Of a DNA stretch of 64,000 nucleotides, positions 36,001 through 48,000 are shown piece after piece; the first letter of the stretch is position 1, and each line of letters begins with the position of its first letter. The translations under genes and the position numbers were made by a program. The stretch covers positions 496,001 through 560,000 of the forward strand of contig JACSVZ010000004.1 of the NCBI GenBank assembly GCA_014706295.1, written 5' to 3'. Source of the stretch: Lycocorax pyrrhopterus obiensis (taxonomy: Eukaryota > Chordata > Aves > Passeriformes > Paradisaeidae). The notes beneath the pieces were generated by a model. That model ran no database searches. It was not told the origin of the DNA and saw only the letters and a program-made list of their open reading frames with translations.

Positions 36001-39000
36001 TCTCTGACTGTGCCCAGAGGCACAAGCAGGTGTTCAGTGCCTCGTTTTTGTTAAGTGCACAAACACTGCCTTGGTTGGACAGAAAATGTACCCCAGGTCA
36101 CACTAACAGACATTTCTCCATTCTTGTCGTGGTTGTGAAGAGTATCAGCAGGTCAGAGTTGTTCTTGGAGGGAACAGGAACAAGAAGCCTCTTCTGGCAT
36201 TGCCTTGCCTGGGCAGACCCTAGAGAATCCCCACACAGCAGCTGCAAACCAAGTGGCATTGCAGAATAAGGATTCAGTCACTCCGGTGCTCACGGAAGCT
36301 CTTGGTTTAGGGGAAGGGCAAGTTAACTTTGAAATAGATGTTGTGCAGGCTTAGTTGGCAGAGCAGCAGATGGTGAGAAATGTGTTCCCTGGTGTTCTGA
36401 CAGAGGTTTTTCTCTTGGCCAGGGTGGTGGAGTCTCCTGTTCCCATGCTGCGGGACCTTACACAGAACTCTGCGGTCAGGTCAGTAAGCTCTGGGCTTTG
36501 ATGCGAGGGTGCGCAACATGCACTCAAAATCTCTGCTCAAAGCACTGAAAATCTGTGTCATTTTTATCTCCAAAGAGGATGGCTTGGTTCAGCCAGAACA
36601 GCCGTGTAGAGGCGGTAAGAAGTGCTGAGTTGTGCCTTGTCAGGATGCTGTAGGAAGGGTGTCCTAAATCGGGGTGTTGTTACTGGGAGCGATGGGTTAA
36701 AGGAAGGGTTTGGCTTTTCCGTCTGCCACTGTCAGGAGGCTGGAATTGTTCTGTGCTTCTCCCTGCTTCTCTGCCACAGGGATTTTTCTCCCTGCCTTTG
36801 GAGATGGTGTATGAGCAGTCAGGACGCTGCTCTTCAGAGCTGTGTCACTTAGGCTGAATTTTCCAGGGAGCCATTATTCTCCTTCCTTGTAGCCTCATTC
36901 TTTCTTGGTCCTGGAGACCATGAATTCCAGCTGGAAGAGTGAGATTATTCTGCTCATCTTTTGGTTTTAGCTTTCTTGGTGATAAAGCGGTGATTACCGT
37001 TTCACTTTGTCCTCATTATCCAGTGAACCTAACCCTCAAATACTTTCTTCTAGCATCTCCTTCAAAGATCCACAGTTTGCTGAAGACTTTGTTTTCAAGG
37101 CTACGGTATTACCTGGGGCAAAGTAAGTGTCAGCTGCCAGCTTTCAAACCGTTCCGTTCCGATTTATTCCTCTGGGTATTTGCTCTGGTGGGCGCTTATG
37201 GAACTGTTGTTTGTTGTTAAGGAAACCTGCTCCAGTTCTGAAGCCGGGAGACTGGGAAAAAACCAACAACGATGGCAGGCCTTGGAGGCCACAGCTTGGC
37301 TTCAACAGGGACAGGAAACCGGTGCACTTGGACCAGTCAGCGTTCAGAACCTTGGGGTAAGGCCGTGGGGTTACTGCTGCCTTGCTGGGGGGACTGCCCT
37401 CCTTGTTCCTTTTTAAGTTCAAAAAGCGTCCAGGCTTAGGTGCTGGTTTTCCACGTTGGACACCTCGGTGTGGGATATTTTAATTCAACATTGCTGAACA
37501 CTGAATGTTACAGCGATTTTGCAGGAATGCCTTGCTTGCTTCTTGTTATTTTTTTTTCCCCCCTCCTGAATATTTCTGACTCACTTTCCTGCTGGTTTGG
37601 GTTTTTAAAACTTGTTTGGTGAATACTTCTAATGAGGATATTGTGCACAAGTGATAATTAAGACTGTTAACGAAGACAGGAATGTCTTTCATGCTTTTAA
37701 AAACAAAGAAGCTTTAAAAATTAAATGGGTTTCCATACTGGGGAGTGCAAGGAGCCATGCATTTATCAGAGCCACAGAAGGGAATGTTTTAAAGGAGACT
37801 GTAATACTGGCAAATAAAGTTAGACTCTGGAGTGTCTCCTTAGGAAGAGAAAATATCTGCTTCATCTTATGGCTCTGGAGGAGCTGCAAGAAGGAAAAGC
37901 ACCTCCTTTTAGGAAGGAAAAGCAGGGCTGTCCTGGGGCTGCACTTGAGAACCCTCTTGCACGTCACGGTCACAATAAAAAGCACAGCTGTGGCGTTGGA
38001 AACCTGAGCGTTTCCCTGAGAGCGGCTCCCAAGGCCCGTGCATGTCGGGATGTGCCTGGACCCCGATCCACCAGTGCATCCCTGGGATGTGGGCTGGGCT
38101 GGGCTGGGCTGGGCTGGGCTGGGAGGCAGCTGTGCTGGGAGATGGAATCACCACGGCATCCTGACCTGCTGCCTTGCCATTTCTTCCCGTAACAGCCACA
38201 CGATGCCAAGGGACAGGGGCATGCCGGGGATGTATCCCAACGCCGTGCCGCTCGGAGCTTACGGCAGCCCCTACGCCAGGCCCCTCATGGGCGGGCAGCA
38301 GCAGATCCCCAAGCTGCTCTCAAGTAAGTGGGCTCTGCTTCCTGCCTCTCACAGCTGCGTTGGTCTAAACATGGTCTATATGTATCTGTTTCACTTGTTT
38401 ATCTGTGGTTAAATACGAGCTGGAAAGGAGAACGTGGGGAATGGGAAGGCAGAGCTGCCAGTCAGGCATCGCAGTTTCAAATTCATCTCCAAAAAGAGAA
38501 TATCTATGTGGTTTTGGGGAGCCCAGCAGTCCCCGTGCTGCTGTTCCTGCCGAGTCCTGGTGTGCTGTGGGAAGCGCTCCAAACTGCTCTGTCTGTCCCA
38601 CGTCCCTGGAGCCGACCCTGCCCGTGAGGCACTTCCCAAGCTCTCGTCCTCGTGGCTCCCGAGCCCCTTGTGCTGAACAGGCAGCACTCTGCAGGCAAAT
38701 AACCCCCCAGTGCCAGTGTCTGGCTCAAACTGAGGAGGTTCAGAGCCGCTGCTGGATGAGAAATCCCAGTCCATCTGGTGGCCTTGGAAAACTGTCTGGT
38801 GGCTTTCCTTGACGCGTGCCTCCCTCCCCCTCGGAGCTCCGCAGCCGCTGTTCTGCAGGTGTGCCTGGCAAACCTCAGAGCAATTGGTTGGGGTCTTCTT
38901 CCCTCCTCGTTGTGCTGCTTTTTCCAGGAGGCAGAGGCTGCTGTCCTGCTGCTGTCTGGAGCAGCAGGGAGAGGAGCCAGGTGGAGCCGCCTCACGGAGG

Positions 39001-42000
39001 CTCCTTCACCGTGCAGGGCCGCGCGCCAGCCGCGCTCTCCGGAGCCGCTTCCCGGCGCTCTGCTTTCAGGGACACCGCAGTGCTGCACGCTGTAAGCGTG
39101 TTCTCTGCCGCTTCACTGGGTTGTGTTCCTCCTCCTCTTCTGCTGAGACACCGAGCTGTCCCAGGAGATTGGACTTAAACTCTAATTAACTTCTCGTTTG
39201 CGCTGACTGCCGCGTGAAGTCTTTGCAGCTGATTACGGCAGCGCTTGACTTAGAATTTGGAGATTCTTTCAGTGCCTCATTATTTGAGGCTGAGGACAGC
39301 TCATGTCCTTCAGGAGGATGGGTCAAACAGCCTGAGGGCTGTGTTGCTCCCTAGAGCCATTCCCCAAACCCATCCTGCTGCCTGGCGGGAGGGTCAGGCC
39401 CCAGCCCGGCCCACCCGGGACTGTCAATGCCGAGCGAACCACGTGTGCCTCAGGTTAGAAGAAACGGAAAGGCCTCTTGGATAGCATCCAGAGCCCACAC
39501 ATCCCTGAAAAACCACGGCTGATGTGGTCAAAATCCCCCTGTTCAGCGGGAGTGAGGCAGAGCAACTTTCCCCTTGGCGCGTGGTGTTTCTCTGCGCGTG
39601 CTGCAGTGAAATCAGCCTCCGGAAGGGCGACGCGGTCAGGCCAGGAGCCGTCTCCTCCTCGGGAGCCGGCTGGGGGTGTTCCTCACCGGTGCTCCCTGAT
39701 TTGCCTCGGATGTGCCAATTTTCAGCTGATGAATAATTGTCTGCGCTGATAACTTGGGGAGTCAAGTGCGGGGTGGCAGCGCTCTGGGAATGGCAGGTTT
39801 GGCTCCTGCAGCACAGGACATCTGATTTATGACTCGCGTGGCAGGCAGTAAACTTGTCAATTAGCTGCGTTGGAAAAGTGATTTTGATTAGTGCAATCAG
39901 TAAACACAAAATCTCCTCTCTGATTGCCACCCTGATTAGATAAATTGTTACTTGAGGAGCTGCTGGAGAAGGCAGTTTCTTTGGCCTTATAGCTCTAGGA
40001 AATGCCTAAGTTTTGCAGCCTAAAGAAAATATTAATTGTCATTCCTTCTCCCACTTTGTACCTTTCTGAAGTGCAATTCGCTGCTCCAGACTCTCTCCCT
40101 CCAAGGTTGTTCTGTCAGCCATACAAATGAATATTAATAAGGCGGCTTTAAATGTTTTGATGGTGATTTCACTAAAGCCTCGCTTAAACTGAGCTGCAGG
40201 AAGGGGTGGTTACAGCAGGAGAGCTGGGCCCTTGCTCACGTGGAGAGGGAGAGTCTGGAAACAAGATGTTGCCTGTATTTCCGTGCTGCTGCTGCTGCCT
40301 GTGAAACTTGTAAATTGTCAGAAACAGAGTCATTTTAGGATATTTTTGATTGAAAGTTGTAACGCTCCGGGGCTGTTCCAAACTTTTTAAAATTTTTTAA
40401 GCTCCAGTTGAAAAATGGCACATTTTCCCCTAAAGCAGCACTGTTGGGTTCCCCTGCATCGCCCTCCCCTTGCATCCCAAAACAAACATGGCATTGTGTG
40501 GGTGCAGCCTGTTCAGGCATGGAAAAGCCCTTGGGACTGGCAGGCTGGTCAGCAGGAAAGTGCCACTTCCCCACCTTCGGTCCTGGTCGTGCTTCAGGCT
40601 GCAAATTGGCTGCAAGAGAGGAGCTGAGGAGCATCGGCTGGTGACTCTGTGCGTGTGTGTCTGGGGGTGTAAAGCCAGGTTCATACGCTGGCCGATGTGG
40701 TTGTGTGTGCAGGTGTAAAGCTGAATAAATAACCCTGCGTGGGGGATAAATGAGGAGTTGCGGGCTGGGTTGGCTTTGCCCAGCAGGCTGCCGGGAAGAG
40801 CGGAGCTGCAGGGGCTGGGAGTTTATCTGGCGTTCTCTTTGCTGGGGCTGGGCCAGGCAACCCAGCCAAAGCTAGGAGAGAGGCACAGACTTACTTATTT
40901 TATTTTTCCCCCCTTTCCCTTTCCGTGTCCTTGCCCCTGGCAGCGTGGCAGGGCGTCCGTGTGCCCGCCGGCCGTTATCCAGCTGCTGGAACCAGCTGTT
41001 GGAATTAGGTCACACTTGAAGGCCATTGAAAGCCATCAAAGGTGTCAGTGAAACTGGAGCTTTTGATTGACGCTGGCCCCGAGTGCTGGGGGCTGCCTGG
41101 GTGCTATTGAGGAGCTGCTGCTTTTATCCTGTTTGCTGACCAGGTTATTTAGAAGGACAACAAGCGTTTAATTGCGGGCCCTGTTAAAGCAATGTTGGTC
41201 CTGCCTCGCCTTTGTGCGGGGCTGGTTTGGGTGGCACAAACAATGGGCGAGTGGGTGGTCTCCTGCACGCCAGCGCTGGGGCTCTGGCCAAGGTTTTACC
41301 CAAAAAGGCTTAATTCAGTCTGATTCCATTATCTGAGACATCATTAATAGGTTTTTATTAGGGTATTATCGCTGGCCACGTTAACTTTTAAATGCACCTT
41401 CGCTATCTCTAGTGACAACGTATTTATATTTTATTTTAATGAATTCTTTGTCTTTTGCATCCTGAATATACTTATTTAAACATGAATAAGGCAGAACCGT
41501 CCACATTATTCCGTGCTCTGGCCATTGTTTTAGTTGCCTTTGCGGAATAACTCAGAGGGAAACCGGCCCGTATTTTGACTTTGACATCTTTGTTGGTCAC
41601 AAACGTGGTGTGCAGTGGAGACGTAGTGCTGGGTGCGTATTTGAGTCCCCATATTTTTTAATATACTGATGAACGCACTGGTAGGAGATATAAATATTAA
41701 ATGGAGTTGTTAGGGTGACAGACAAGGTTTTGCATCTTCAAAAATTCAAGAGGAGACACCTGTGCAGCATCTGAGCTCTAACCAACGCTAGCTCTGGCAA
41801 TTAAAATTCATAATTCTCTATTGTGAAGCTTACTGGACGTTCTAAAGCCGAAAAAGTTGCCTTTTCTCGGCTCACAGCAGGCCTCTGTCCAAGTCAGCAG
41901 CGGGAAGCCATGACTTGGAGCGTGCTTGTGGCACATCCAGTCTGAGCTTTCCCGTTCGGCTTCCCAAAAGCCGCTCTGGGGCACGCGGAGGAGCGGGGCA

Positions 42001-45000
42001 CGGCTCTTGAGCTGTTCTTGCTCTCTCTTATTTGGCCATCTTGTTTTGCCCTCCAGATCTTCGACCCCAGGAATCCTGGCGAGGTCCCACGCCCCTGTTC
42101 CAGCAGACACCGCAAAGGTAAGGCAGGAGGGACGTGAAACATGCCCGGGAGGGTGGATTGGGCTCTGCCGGCCTCGCCAGTGTTTGGTTTTTCCCTTCTT
42201 TGTTTGGAATATTGTGGTTTAAAATTGTGGAAATGATGCTGTAGGACAGGTTTTTTGAGTTAATTAATGTCCGTGATTTATTGATGTTCTGAGAGCCCGC
42301 TACGTGGTGTTCACCCTTTAAAAGGCTCGAGTGCTTTGTATTAAAAAAAAAACGAGGGAAAACCACTTTCCATTAAAACTCGGGCTTCAAAATTAACTTT
42401 ACTGTTGGTGCTTTGGTACCGTTCTTGGTTCTTTGGCCTTTATCTTATTGAAGCTTTTGAGATACTATGAAATTGAACACAGAGAGCTTAAAACTGCATT
42501 AGATTTTGGACAGGCTAAACAAATTTCTTTTTAGGAGGGCTGTGGAGCTTAATGAGGCATAACTAATGGTGTTCCACTTTTATCATTCCTGTGCCGCAGC
42601 CGCAGCATTAGCACAGACCAGCCATTGATTCTTGCTACAAACCTCTTGAAGTCCTAATCAGCTTCTTTGGTACAAGTTTTTCAGGCCTGACAAGCCCATT
42701 GTAGGGCAGTGTCACTGTAGGTCAGTAGTTATTAGTTGCCACTGAAAACAGTTTCTTTAACTACTTAAGGCTGAACTGAATTAAATGCAGAAGGGACTCG
42801 GGGAAGGATTATGGAATCTGCAGCCCAATAAGTGCCATCGAATAGAAGGAATGTGACATGGTTTGATAATCAGGGATGTTTTACATGCGTCCCCTCGTTG
42901 ATGGCTTGTGTGTCCTTCGGTGGGGTGGGCTCAATAAAGCCGGGCTACCTGTGGCAGCCATGAATAATGACATTTATTTTTATGGTTATGGAGGAGGGAG
43001 CGAAGTTTGTGCTCTGAGGCGCAGCCTTTTCCCCTTGGGTTTATTTGCAAATGTTTCACCATTGAAAATATGGGCTTTGGGGGAATTTAGCGAGCTCTCC
43101 ACGGCCACTTTCCATGGCAACCGTTTTGATCCCCACTGAAGTAAGCCTGGCTCCCTTGTCCTGTGCCTCGTCCGTGTGGAATATTGTAAGGCAAGATGCA
43201 TTCATAATGCAAACTTTAATATTGCTTGGACCATGGGAGTTGCCACTCCCACCCCTTAATTAAAGCCAATTTATATACTTTTATTTGTGAAGGGCTGCTG
43301 CAGGTCTGTCACTTGTCGCCGCCTCCTCTTTGTTACACCGTGGAGGGTTTATGAAAAGCTCTGCCAGCACTGAGGATAAGGAGTTTTGCCGTGTTCTTGG
43401 AAGGTTTTGGGTTTGGGGAGCAGATCAAACGTGCTTAGAGCTGATGCTGAGTCGCTGTACAGAGGCAAGCACAGAGACTTAAGCAGAAGGTTAAACACAG
43501 AGACGCTTGGTGCGGGAGAAAGCGTCTGAACCTGTTGAAGGCGTTTTGAGCTTCCCATTCGCTCCCTGGGAGCTGCTGGTTCCCCAAACTGCTGCCCCCC
43601 CTTGCTGCTGCAGCTCCAGGAGCAGTGGGTATCGTGGGGGAGAGCAGCCAGGGGTTTCTGCTCAGGGAAGGAGGTGACTGAGGGAGAGGCCAGCCCTGCT
43701 CCAGCCCCGGCGGATGGAGTGGCTTGGCAGGGGGCTGGGATATCCTGGATTCACCACGTCAGTGAGGGATAAGCAAGGAGCCCTGTCCCTGCCAGGAAGG
43801 TTCAGAGCCTTTGTGCTGTTTCGGGGATGGAGTGGTGCATGGGGGCTAAACCGGCTCTTCCTTCCCAGGCCTGGGGGGAAAAGCCAGGAGTGTAAAGCTC
43901 CTTCTCCGTAATCCAGCCAATCCTGTCTCCTGTGGAGGGTTTCTTGCTTTTAAATCTAGTGGTACGCCTTGGTGTGCAGCAGGGAAAATGAATTTTGGGG
44001 TCCCTCCCCGTGCCCTGACATTCCTGGGCACTGCAGAGATCCTTTCGTGCTCTCGAGCCAGTCCAGGGTTTACAGACAGAGATTTGCTGGTGGGAATGTG
44101 TCATCTGGTTAAGCAAATCTTTTTGTTTAACCTGTTCACAGAAGAGGTGTCCAAAGCGGCTGAGGCGTGAAGGCAGGAATGTTTTTCTGTGTAAATTCTC
44201 CTGAATTTAGCAGACCTGGCTGAATGTGTTTGAGCTGTTGTGACTCTGTGGGTAGCTGTGCCAGTGTGAGCTCCTGGGGTGTTCCAAGTGGCACACTTCT
44301 TTTTTTGGCTACAGCTTTGCTGTGTGCAAATCCGCACCTGAGGGTGGTTTACAGCGAAGCGGTGATGTTAGTGGTGTTAATTTGTTAAATATCTCAACTT
44401 TTCACTAAGCAGCGCTTAAAAAGTTTAAAACCTCCTGCCAAATAAATATCAGTGTCCAATGAAATTTGTGCCAAGCTTCCCCATTCCAGGCATGGAGCAA
44501 GTGCTGGCCTGTGACCCTCAGTCGTGTTTATCTCCAGCACTTGTTGTAGAGGCAGAGTGATTGTTAACGAAAGCCCCAGAGCTGGGGCTATATGGGTAAT
44601 TCCCGGTAGTTTTCCTTATGGCTGAGCCGTGTGTTCTTCCTGGAGAGTCTGCTGTTTTCTAGGAATCATGTGGGGAAAAAAGTTAGTACTCAAAACACTT
44701 AATGGCAAGGAGCAAGTATGAACAAAGTATGAACTTAGTTCATTCCAAGTGGGAACTCGGAACGTTGATTTTGAGTGTTTAGTCCCCACGAGTGTGAAGT
44801 GCTCTTAGCTGTAACTACAGCACTGCCCCTTCTGGGGAGGGTTTGGGTAACGTTGTGCGTTTCTGGAGTGGAGAGCAAAACACACAGCCCAGTGTCACCA
44901 CTTAGCCTTTGTGCGTGTCCATTTCCATCAGGTAGGAAAGTGCTTTTCCAAACAGGAAACGAGTTATTTGTTTCCAGAGTTGGCAGGGGTTCCTTCTGCC

Positions 45001-48000
45001 TCCCTGAAATCCAGGCAGGTCCTGCCGTGGCCAGGTGGAGCGGCTGTCTCTGCAGGCTGTGCTGCGGGACCACAGTGCCTTCACATCCAAAATGCCCGTT
45101 TTCATCCATTCCATCGTACATCCGCCCGCCCCGGTGCCAGCTTAGCCTCCGCTCCAGCTGCTGGGATGCGTGTTTGAAGTCCTTCCCCTCCCACCACCTC
45201 TCCCTGGGTTCTCACAGCTCCGTTTGCGCACTGTTGGGCCGCTGGCTGTGAATCCTGGCCGGGACAGCCGGGGCACCTCCCCGCGCTGCCGGGGCGTTTG
45301 GGAGTCTGGCTGCCTCAGGAGAGAGTCTCCAGGGCTGAAACCCAGCACAGCTGGCCAGAGGCTCTCTGGAGAGGCACAGAGTGACGTGCAGTGCAGCAGG
45401 TAAACCTGGGATGCAGGGCTCCCCATCCCAAACCTGGAACGCAGGGCTCCTGCTCTCTGCTGTTGCCATCCCAAACCTGGGATGCAGAGCCTCTGCTCTC
45501 TGCTGTCCCCATCTCCCTCCAGGCTGGCCCCGCTCTGCTCAGCCGAGTCCCTCTTCAGCAGGGCTCAGGAGAGATTAAGTCTCTCCACTCTGCGTGTTTT
45601 TCCCTCACAACATCATATTGTCCTGCAGGACCCACCTGCTCCAAATCCTTTGAGGAATTGTCCCTCACCCGTGCTCAGCTGTAACAACCAGGTCACGGCC
45701 GGGGCAGCATTTCCCTAAATATTTTGAATCGAACATGTTCTACCTGTTGCTGTCTAATTGTCCCGTTGGAACGGGCACTTGAGGGAGATGAAAACATTTC
45801 TTGCTGCGGGTGATCCGGGATGGCAAACCGGGCCATAATGGATGCCGGATCCGCGTTCCCATATAAACTGTACACCAAATGTCAGTCAGCCCGTGCCAAT
45901 TAGTGCTTATGTTGCTAGGTCACCGTGGTCAATTGAAAACGGCATCAATAGAACTTGAAAAGGTTTCTTCCCGATCAGACCTCCTGACATATTGAGCAGA
46001 ATAATGGATGGGAAAAAGCAGCCAAGGCCCCTACCCTAGATTCCGAATGCTCGCCGTAAGAATTCATTTGCAACCTGCAATTAACTGGGAAGAATGGACT
46101 CCCAGAAGGAGTCTGGGCCTTCAGAGAAGAAAGCCCCCGGCTCCCGTGTGTGGCACATGTTTACTCCTGGGGTGCTGGGGAGCCTTTGGGATCGGCAAAT
46201 CCGCCCCTGGGATAAAAGGTGCACGGAAGCCGTCCAGGGAATTGGAAAATTTCTGCTGCGTGCAGGGCAGCGGCAGTGCAGCTCTCAAGCTGTGACGAAG
46301 GAAGCAGTCAGCAAAGCGGCCTTTAGGAGGATTTGGGAAGATATTCCCTGCTCCCGGTTTCTCCTTAGCCCTCGGCCGTCTGTGCTGAGCTCTGAGACGA
46401 ATCCCGGCCGGGGTCTGTGCCGTGGGACTCTCTCCAGGAGCCACGTTCACACTGCGGTGTTTTTCTCCTTGCACAGAACTGCCGGAGCTGCTCCTCTCCT
46501 TGCCTGGAACCGCATGCTGCAGTCCCCAAATCAGTTCCAGCCGGCTCAGTACCAGGGGCTGGGACCCATGGGATACCCACAGCGGCCCGAGGATCGCATG
46601 GACAGGGGCAGACAGGTAGGCAAACAGGGCCCCGCCGGGTGCGCTGTGTTCTCCTCCCAGGACAGGCTTCCTTCTCCCGTGGCTGTGGAGAGGGAGCGCG
46701 GCACGGGAAGGCACTCCCGAGCTGGTTTTAGTGTCACTGTGCCACCACACACACGGATGGGTGACTTCCCAGCCTTGTCCAGCCCCTCTGGATGTAGCCC
46801 TGGCACAAGGCCCGTGCTGGGACTGCACCACCAGTGTTCATTGACACCCATTAACGTGGTCCCAAGTCACACACTTCCCGCAGCCTGAGGCAAGTATTCC
46901 CACCAGGCTTCCTTTCCCGTGAGGAAGTCTGCCCATGGTACCTCTGGCGTTCTCCCTGGCGGGTTCAAAATGTAGATTCTTACAGCTTCCCGAATTTCTC
47001 CCCTCAAGTGTTTGTTGGCTTCCTCTGAGCTGAAGAACTGCTTAATGCAAATGTTGGATTCTCATAGCCAGAGGAATAAACGTGTGGAAATAGCTCTGTG
47101 TGGTTAAAAGGAAACAAGCAAACCTGAGGGGAGAACCTCATCCAAAATTAAAGGTGACGTGGTCAGCAGTTCATGAAAATGCCACAGAGTGAAAATGCAG
47201 CTCAAAAGCAGCAGGTGACTCTGCTTAGGGAATTTTTGGGGGGTGTGATGCCAGTAAAACATGATCTGCATATACTGTCGTACCAGAACTGCGGGTGTTT
47301 ACGCTGCTAAACGCTCCTTTAAAAGAAATTCCGGATATCTAGGTTAAACTCCTAGTTCTGCTGCTGTTTGGGGACGTGAGGACTGTGGGAAGGTTACTGA
47401 GCAGTCCCAGGGAGGAGGAGAAGGGTGCCAGCCCCATTGCCCCGTCCTTTATCTGGAAATTAAGGCACAAACTGTTGGAAATGTGCCTTCTGCTGGGGCC
47501 TGATTCAGCTCAGGACAAGGCACTTTTTAGGCACTCCTGGTTTGAATTTTCTTCCTCCCAGCCTGCCCAGTGCCCAGACAGGTGTTACATGGCACAGCAC
47601 CAGCACAAACTCTGCCAGCACTGGCTTTGACTGCAGGCAGAACTCAACACCGTGGGTTACGATCACAGGGAAATAACGGGGCCTGACCCTTGGCCCGACC
47701 AGTGGAGCTCTAAAATACATTTTAAATTTGGGTGAGGTGCATCGATGGGATCAGATTTCAGGAATCTTTTGTTTTGTGCTGCACAGGTTCACCCAAAACC
47801 CCAGAGCCAGAGGAATAAATGCCTGGTTGCACTAATCCATAGCAGGGGCTGCTGTGCTCCTGGGGAAAAATCGGGGGAGGATCTTTGTGCCTCTGGAGTC
47901 TGGGCAGGGTTTAATTAGTCTGGGAAATGGACACTTGAGAAAGCCTGTCTGCCAGGGCACACCCTGCTCTGCCTTCATCCCGGGCAGGAGACACTTGCTA

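Larger units (their letters stand above)
38324..42056 (+). other. XRN2 intron 27, with AT-rich islands
   Basis: A 3.7-kb intron, long for this compact gene. It holds two AT-rich candidate regulatory islands (39170-40160 and 41100-41800), described separately. No gene or transposon was recognised. Confidence 0.5.
42118..46476 (+). other. XRN2 intron 28
   Basis: The longest XRN2 intron (4.4 kb). It holds candidate regulatory islands at 42440-43300 and 45690-46080 and a short minisatellite at 45403-45515. No gene was recognised. Confidence 0.5.

Noticed and set aside
46094..46888. 264-codon plus-strand frame around XRN2 exon 29
   Set aside because: Only 46477-46615 is coding; the rest is intron read through both splice sites.
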